From Roseibacillus sp. (GTDB lineage Bacteria; Verrucomicrobiota; Verrucomicrobiia; Verrucomicrobiales; Akkermansiaceae), in NCBI GenBank assembly GCA_002729275.1, contig PBTP01000114.1, forward strand, positions 4,670 through 11,637: 6,968 bases of DNA. The letters run 5' to 3'. The translations under genes and the position numbers were made by a program. Shown here piece by piece: positions 5,133 through 6,968 of the stretch. Numbering within the stretch: position 1 is the first letter of the stretch; each line of letters starts with the position of its first letter. Under the pieces are notes generated by a model, which made no database searches, had not been told where the DNA came from, and worked only from the letters and a program-made list of their open reading frames with translations.

Positions 5133-6968
5133 ATGTCCTCGCTCAGCCTTTTAGCTGCGGTGCTCACTCAGGTGCCAGGCGCGGGGGCGGAGGAAAAGGC
5201 CTCCCTTCCGCGAGATGCCGAGGAGTCATTCACCCAACATTTTTTCAAGAGTCATTGCGTAAAATGTCATGGGGCCAAGAACGCAAAAGGAGGAATCCGT
5301 CTGGATCACCTCGATCAGCGTATTGCCCTTGGATTCGATTTTGAGACCTGGATGGCTGTTCATGAGCAAATACAAGCAGGTCAGATGCCGCCGGAGGATG
5401 AGGCGCAGCCAGATAACAACGACCGGATGAAAGTCTCGTTATGGATTGGTTCTGAACTCAAGAAGGCGCAGAGGTCTGATCGTGGGCGCTACCTGTCAGG
5501 GCAGTTCGCCTTTGGAAACCAGATAAGTCACGAGAAGATTTTCGGGGGTAAGGTAGGAGGGTGGTCGTTTTCTCCACCTCGCTTGTGGCGAATGAATCCT
5601 AACATCTACAACCGCACCAAACATCGGATCCTGAAACATCATTGGGAGGCGCTGGGGCGGGTGCGCCAGCCATTCGGGATGGATGCAAGGCCCGGATTCA
5701 ATGATTACGCGGTCAACCTTCATGCAGACTCCGCAACGCTCGAGACCCTTCTGAGGAATGCGCGAACCATTGTCGATCATCAGTTGAGTCACGATGTCTC
5801 AGAGGCTTTTCGTACAGTCTTGGAAGCCGAGAGGCCGAATATGGACCAGATTGATGCAGCGATAAGGCATCAATTTGAGGCTCTGGTCTATCGTCTTCCG
5901 GAGCCGGTTGAGTTGAAGCGGTATCGAGAGTATATGCTGCGCTCTATCAATGAGGCGGGCGATGTGAAAGAAGGGATGGCTGTATGCCTGAAAGCGATCG
6001 CGCTGATGCCGGAGGCGGTCTACCGGATGGAATTGGGGCTGGGTGAGCGGGATGAGCACGGGCGGCGCCGGCTGTCGGGCAACGAGCTGGCATTCGCGAT
6101 CAGTTTTGCTCTCACCGATGACCCTCCTGCTGGGGAGACTTGGTCAGCTAGTCGCGAGGGCAGGCTTCAGTCCAGAAGGGGTATCCAGGCGGAGGTTGAG
6201 CGCCTTCTTCATGATGACGCAATCGCCAAGCCGAAGATTCTGCGATTTTTCCGGGAGTTCTTTGGCTACCACCGCGCGCCGGATATTTTCAAGGACGCCA
6301 AGCGCTTCCACAATTATGACTGGGGTAAGGTGCCCTATCAGCTGGTACATGAGGCCGATCTCCTAGTGCTGCATATTGTGAATCGAGATAAGGATGTGTT
6401 GCGTGAGCTGCTGACTACGAGAAAGTTCTTTGTCGGGCACTTCGGCCCGGAGAAAGAGCCAGAAGAGTTGGAGGAACGCCTCGTAGCGTTGCGCCTGCTT
6501 TACGACTACTGGAAGGATAAGCCTTGGAAGGAGCTGAAGTACGAACTTGAGCCTGAAGTTCGTGCGGACATTGAGGACCTACATCCCTATTTCCGAACCC
6601 AGCCGGCAAAACACAGAATGAGCGGCGGTTTAATCAAGGACTACATGGAATACTTGCCCGTATGTTACCGAAGTGGGATTCGCCCGATGCTGGCACAATT
6701 TACGCTTATGGAGGGCGAGCGTGAACGTAATCTGACCTCTGCGCATGACCAGCGTTTCTTCCTGAGTGCCTATAACCTGAAAATCGATCAATTCGACTGC
6801 CCGACCGAGCAACCGTTCGAACTCAATCCCAAGGAGCGAGTCGGACTCCTCACTCATCCTGCCTGGCTTATCGCACATTCAAAAAATACCGAGACTAACC
6901 CGATTACTCGCGGCAAATGGATCCGTGAGAGGCTTCTTGCAGGTCACGTTCCGGATGTTCCGATTACC
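5133..6968 (+). CDS. Exported cytochrome c-DUF1595-DUF1592-DUF1588 protein (PVC type; 3' end cut off by window edge)
   Basis: This is the first 612 residues of a large secreted PVC protein of the type that combines a cytochrome c domain with DUF1587/1595/1592/1588/1585 modules; its biochemical role is unknown. The ATG at 5133 is followed by a short Sec-like signal (LSLLAAVL, probable cleavage after GAGA near residue 19). The cytochrome domain has the haem motif CVKCH (42-46) and a probable axial methionine in GQMPPED (M85). A DUF1595-like segment follows (about 248-305), then DUF1592 from RLSGNELAF (about 313) through RFFREFFGYHRAPDIFKD (371-388) and DVLRELLTTRKFF (about 421-433), and the beginning of DUF1588, VGLLTHPAWLIAHS (570-583) and TRGKWIRERLLAG. 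The frame is open without a stop to the edge; DUF1585 should lie beyond. The region at 105-245 does not show the usual DUF1587 motif. No good Shine-Dalgarno precedes the ATG. It may be read with comM or from its own promoter; a DUF1552 gene is the expected downstream partner. Confidence 0.94.
   Translation, partial: MSSLSLLAAVLTQVPGAGAEEKASLPRDAEESFTQHFFKSHCVKCHGAKNAKGGIRLDHLDQRIALGFDFETWMAVHEQIQAGQMPPEDEAQPDNNDRMKVSLWIGSELKKAQRSDRGRYLSGQFAFGNQISHEKIFGGKVGGWSFSPPRLWRMNPNIYNRTKHRILKHHWEALGRVRQPFGMDARPGFNDYAVNLHADSATLETLLRNARTIVDHQLSHDVSEAFRTVLEAERPNMDQIDAAIRHQFEALVYRLPEPVELKRYREYMLRSINEAGDVKEGMAVCLKAIALMPEAVYRMELGLGERDEHGRRRLSGNELAFAISFALTDDPPAGETWSASREGRLQSRRGIQAEVERLLHDDAIAKPKILRFFREFFGYHRAPDIFKDAKRFHNYDWGKVPYQLVHEADLLVLHIVNRDKDVLRELLTTRKFFVGHFGPEKEPEELEERLVALRLLYDYWKDKPWKELKYELEPEVRADIEDLHPYFRTQPAKHRMSGGLIKDYMEYLPVCYRSGIRPMLAQFTLMEGERERNLTSAHDQRFFLSAYNLKIDQFDCPTEQPFELNPKERVGLLTHPAWLIAHSKNTETNPITRGKWIRERLLAGHVPDVPIT

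Noticed and set aside
5030..5344. 104-codon plus-strand frame beginning just after comM
   Set aside because: It overlaps the cytochrome gene in another frame; the haem motif and family motifs are in the frame starting at 5133, not in this one.
5449..5457. GTTCTGAAC, resembling a LexA half-site pair
   Set aside because: The half-sites are separated by one base instead of four, and the sequence lies inside coding sequence.
1..6968. CRISPR arrays, tRNA or rRNA genes, insertion sequences, phage genes
   Set aside because: No periodic repeats, cloverleaf-like sequences, terminal inverted repeats or transposase motifs were seen on either strand.

Overview
The window looks like a chromosomal segment from the Planctomycetes-Verrucomicrobia-Chlamydiae (PVC) group, most likely a verrucomicrobium. 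Three of its four genes belong to the large PVC-typical family of secreted cytochrome-like/DUF proteins (DUF1501, DUF1549-DUF1553, and the cytochrome-DUF1595-DUF1592-DUF1588 type). In addition, a 14-bp palindrome exactly matching the LexA operator consensus reported for Verrucomicrobia (TGTTC-N4-GAACA) sits just before the fourth gene. The phylum assignment is an inference from these two facts; there is no rRNA or other marker in the window.

Layout. Positions 1-3220 hold a two-gene minus-strand cassette: a Sec-exported DUF1549/DUF1553 protein (1178-3220), then 40 bp later a Tat-exported DUF1501 protein (1-1137, cut by the left edge). A 262-bp divergent intergenic region (3221-3482) carries an imperfect inverted repeat, a candidate promoter and the LexA-like operator. 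Positions 3483-5027 encode a complete ComM/YifB AAA+ ATPase on the plus strand. After a 105-bp gap with a GC-rich hairpin, a second exported PVC protein with an N-terminal cytochrome c domain begins at 5133 and runs off the right edge.

How the genes fit together. DUF1549/DUF1553 and DUF1501 proteins are habitually encoded as adjacent pairs in PVC genomes and probably act together outside the cytoplasm, but their biochemistry is not established. The right-hand gene belongs to the sister type, whose usual partner is a DUF1552 protein expected just beyond the window. Between the two sits comM, a cytoplasmic DNA-processing gene unrelated to them in function. The operator suggests that this comM is under SOS (DNA-damage) control, which is the most interesting point here. 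I see no tRNA, rRNA, CRISPR array, insertion sequence or phage gene.
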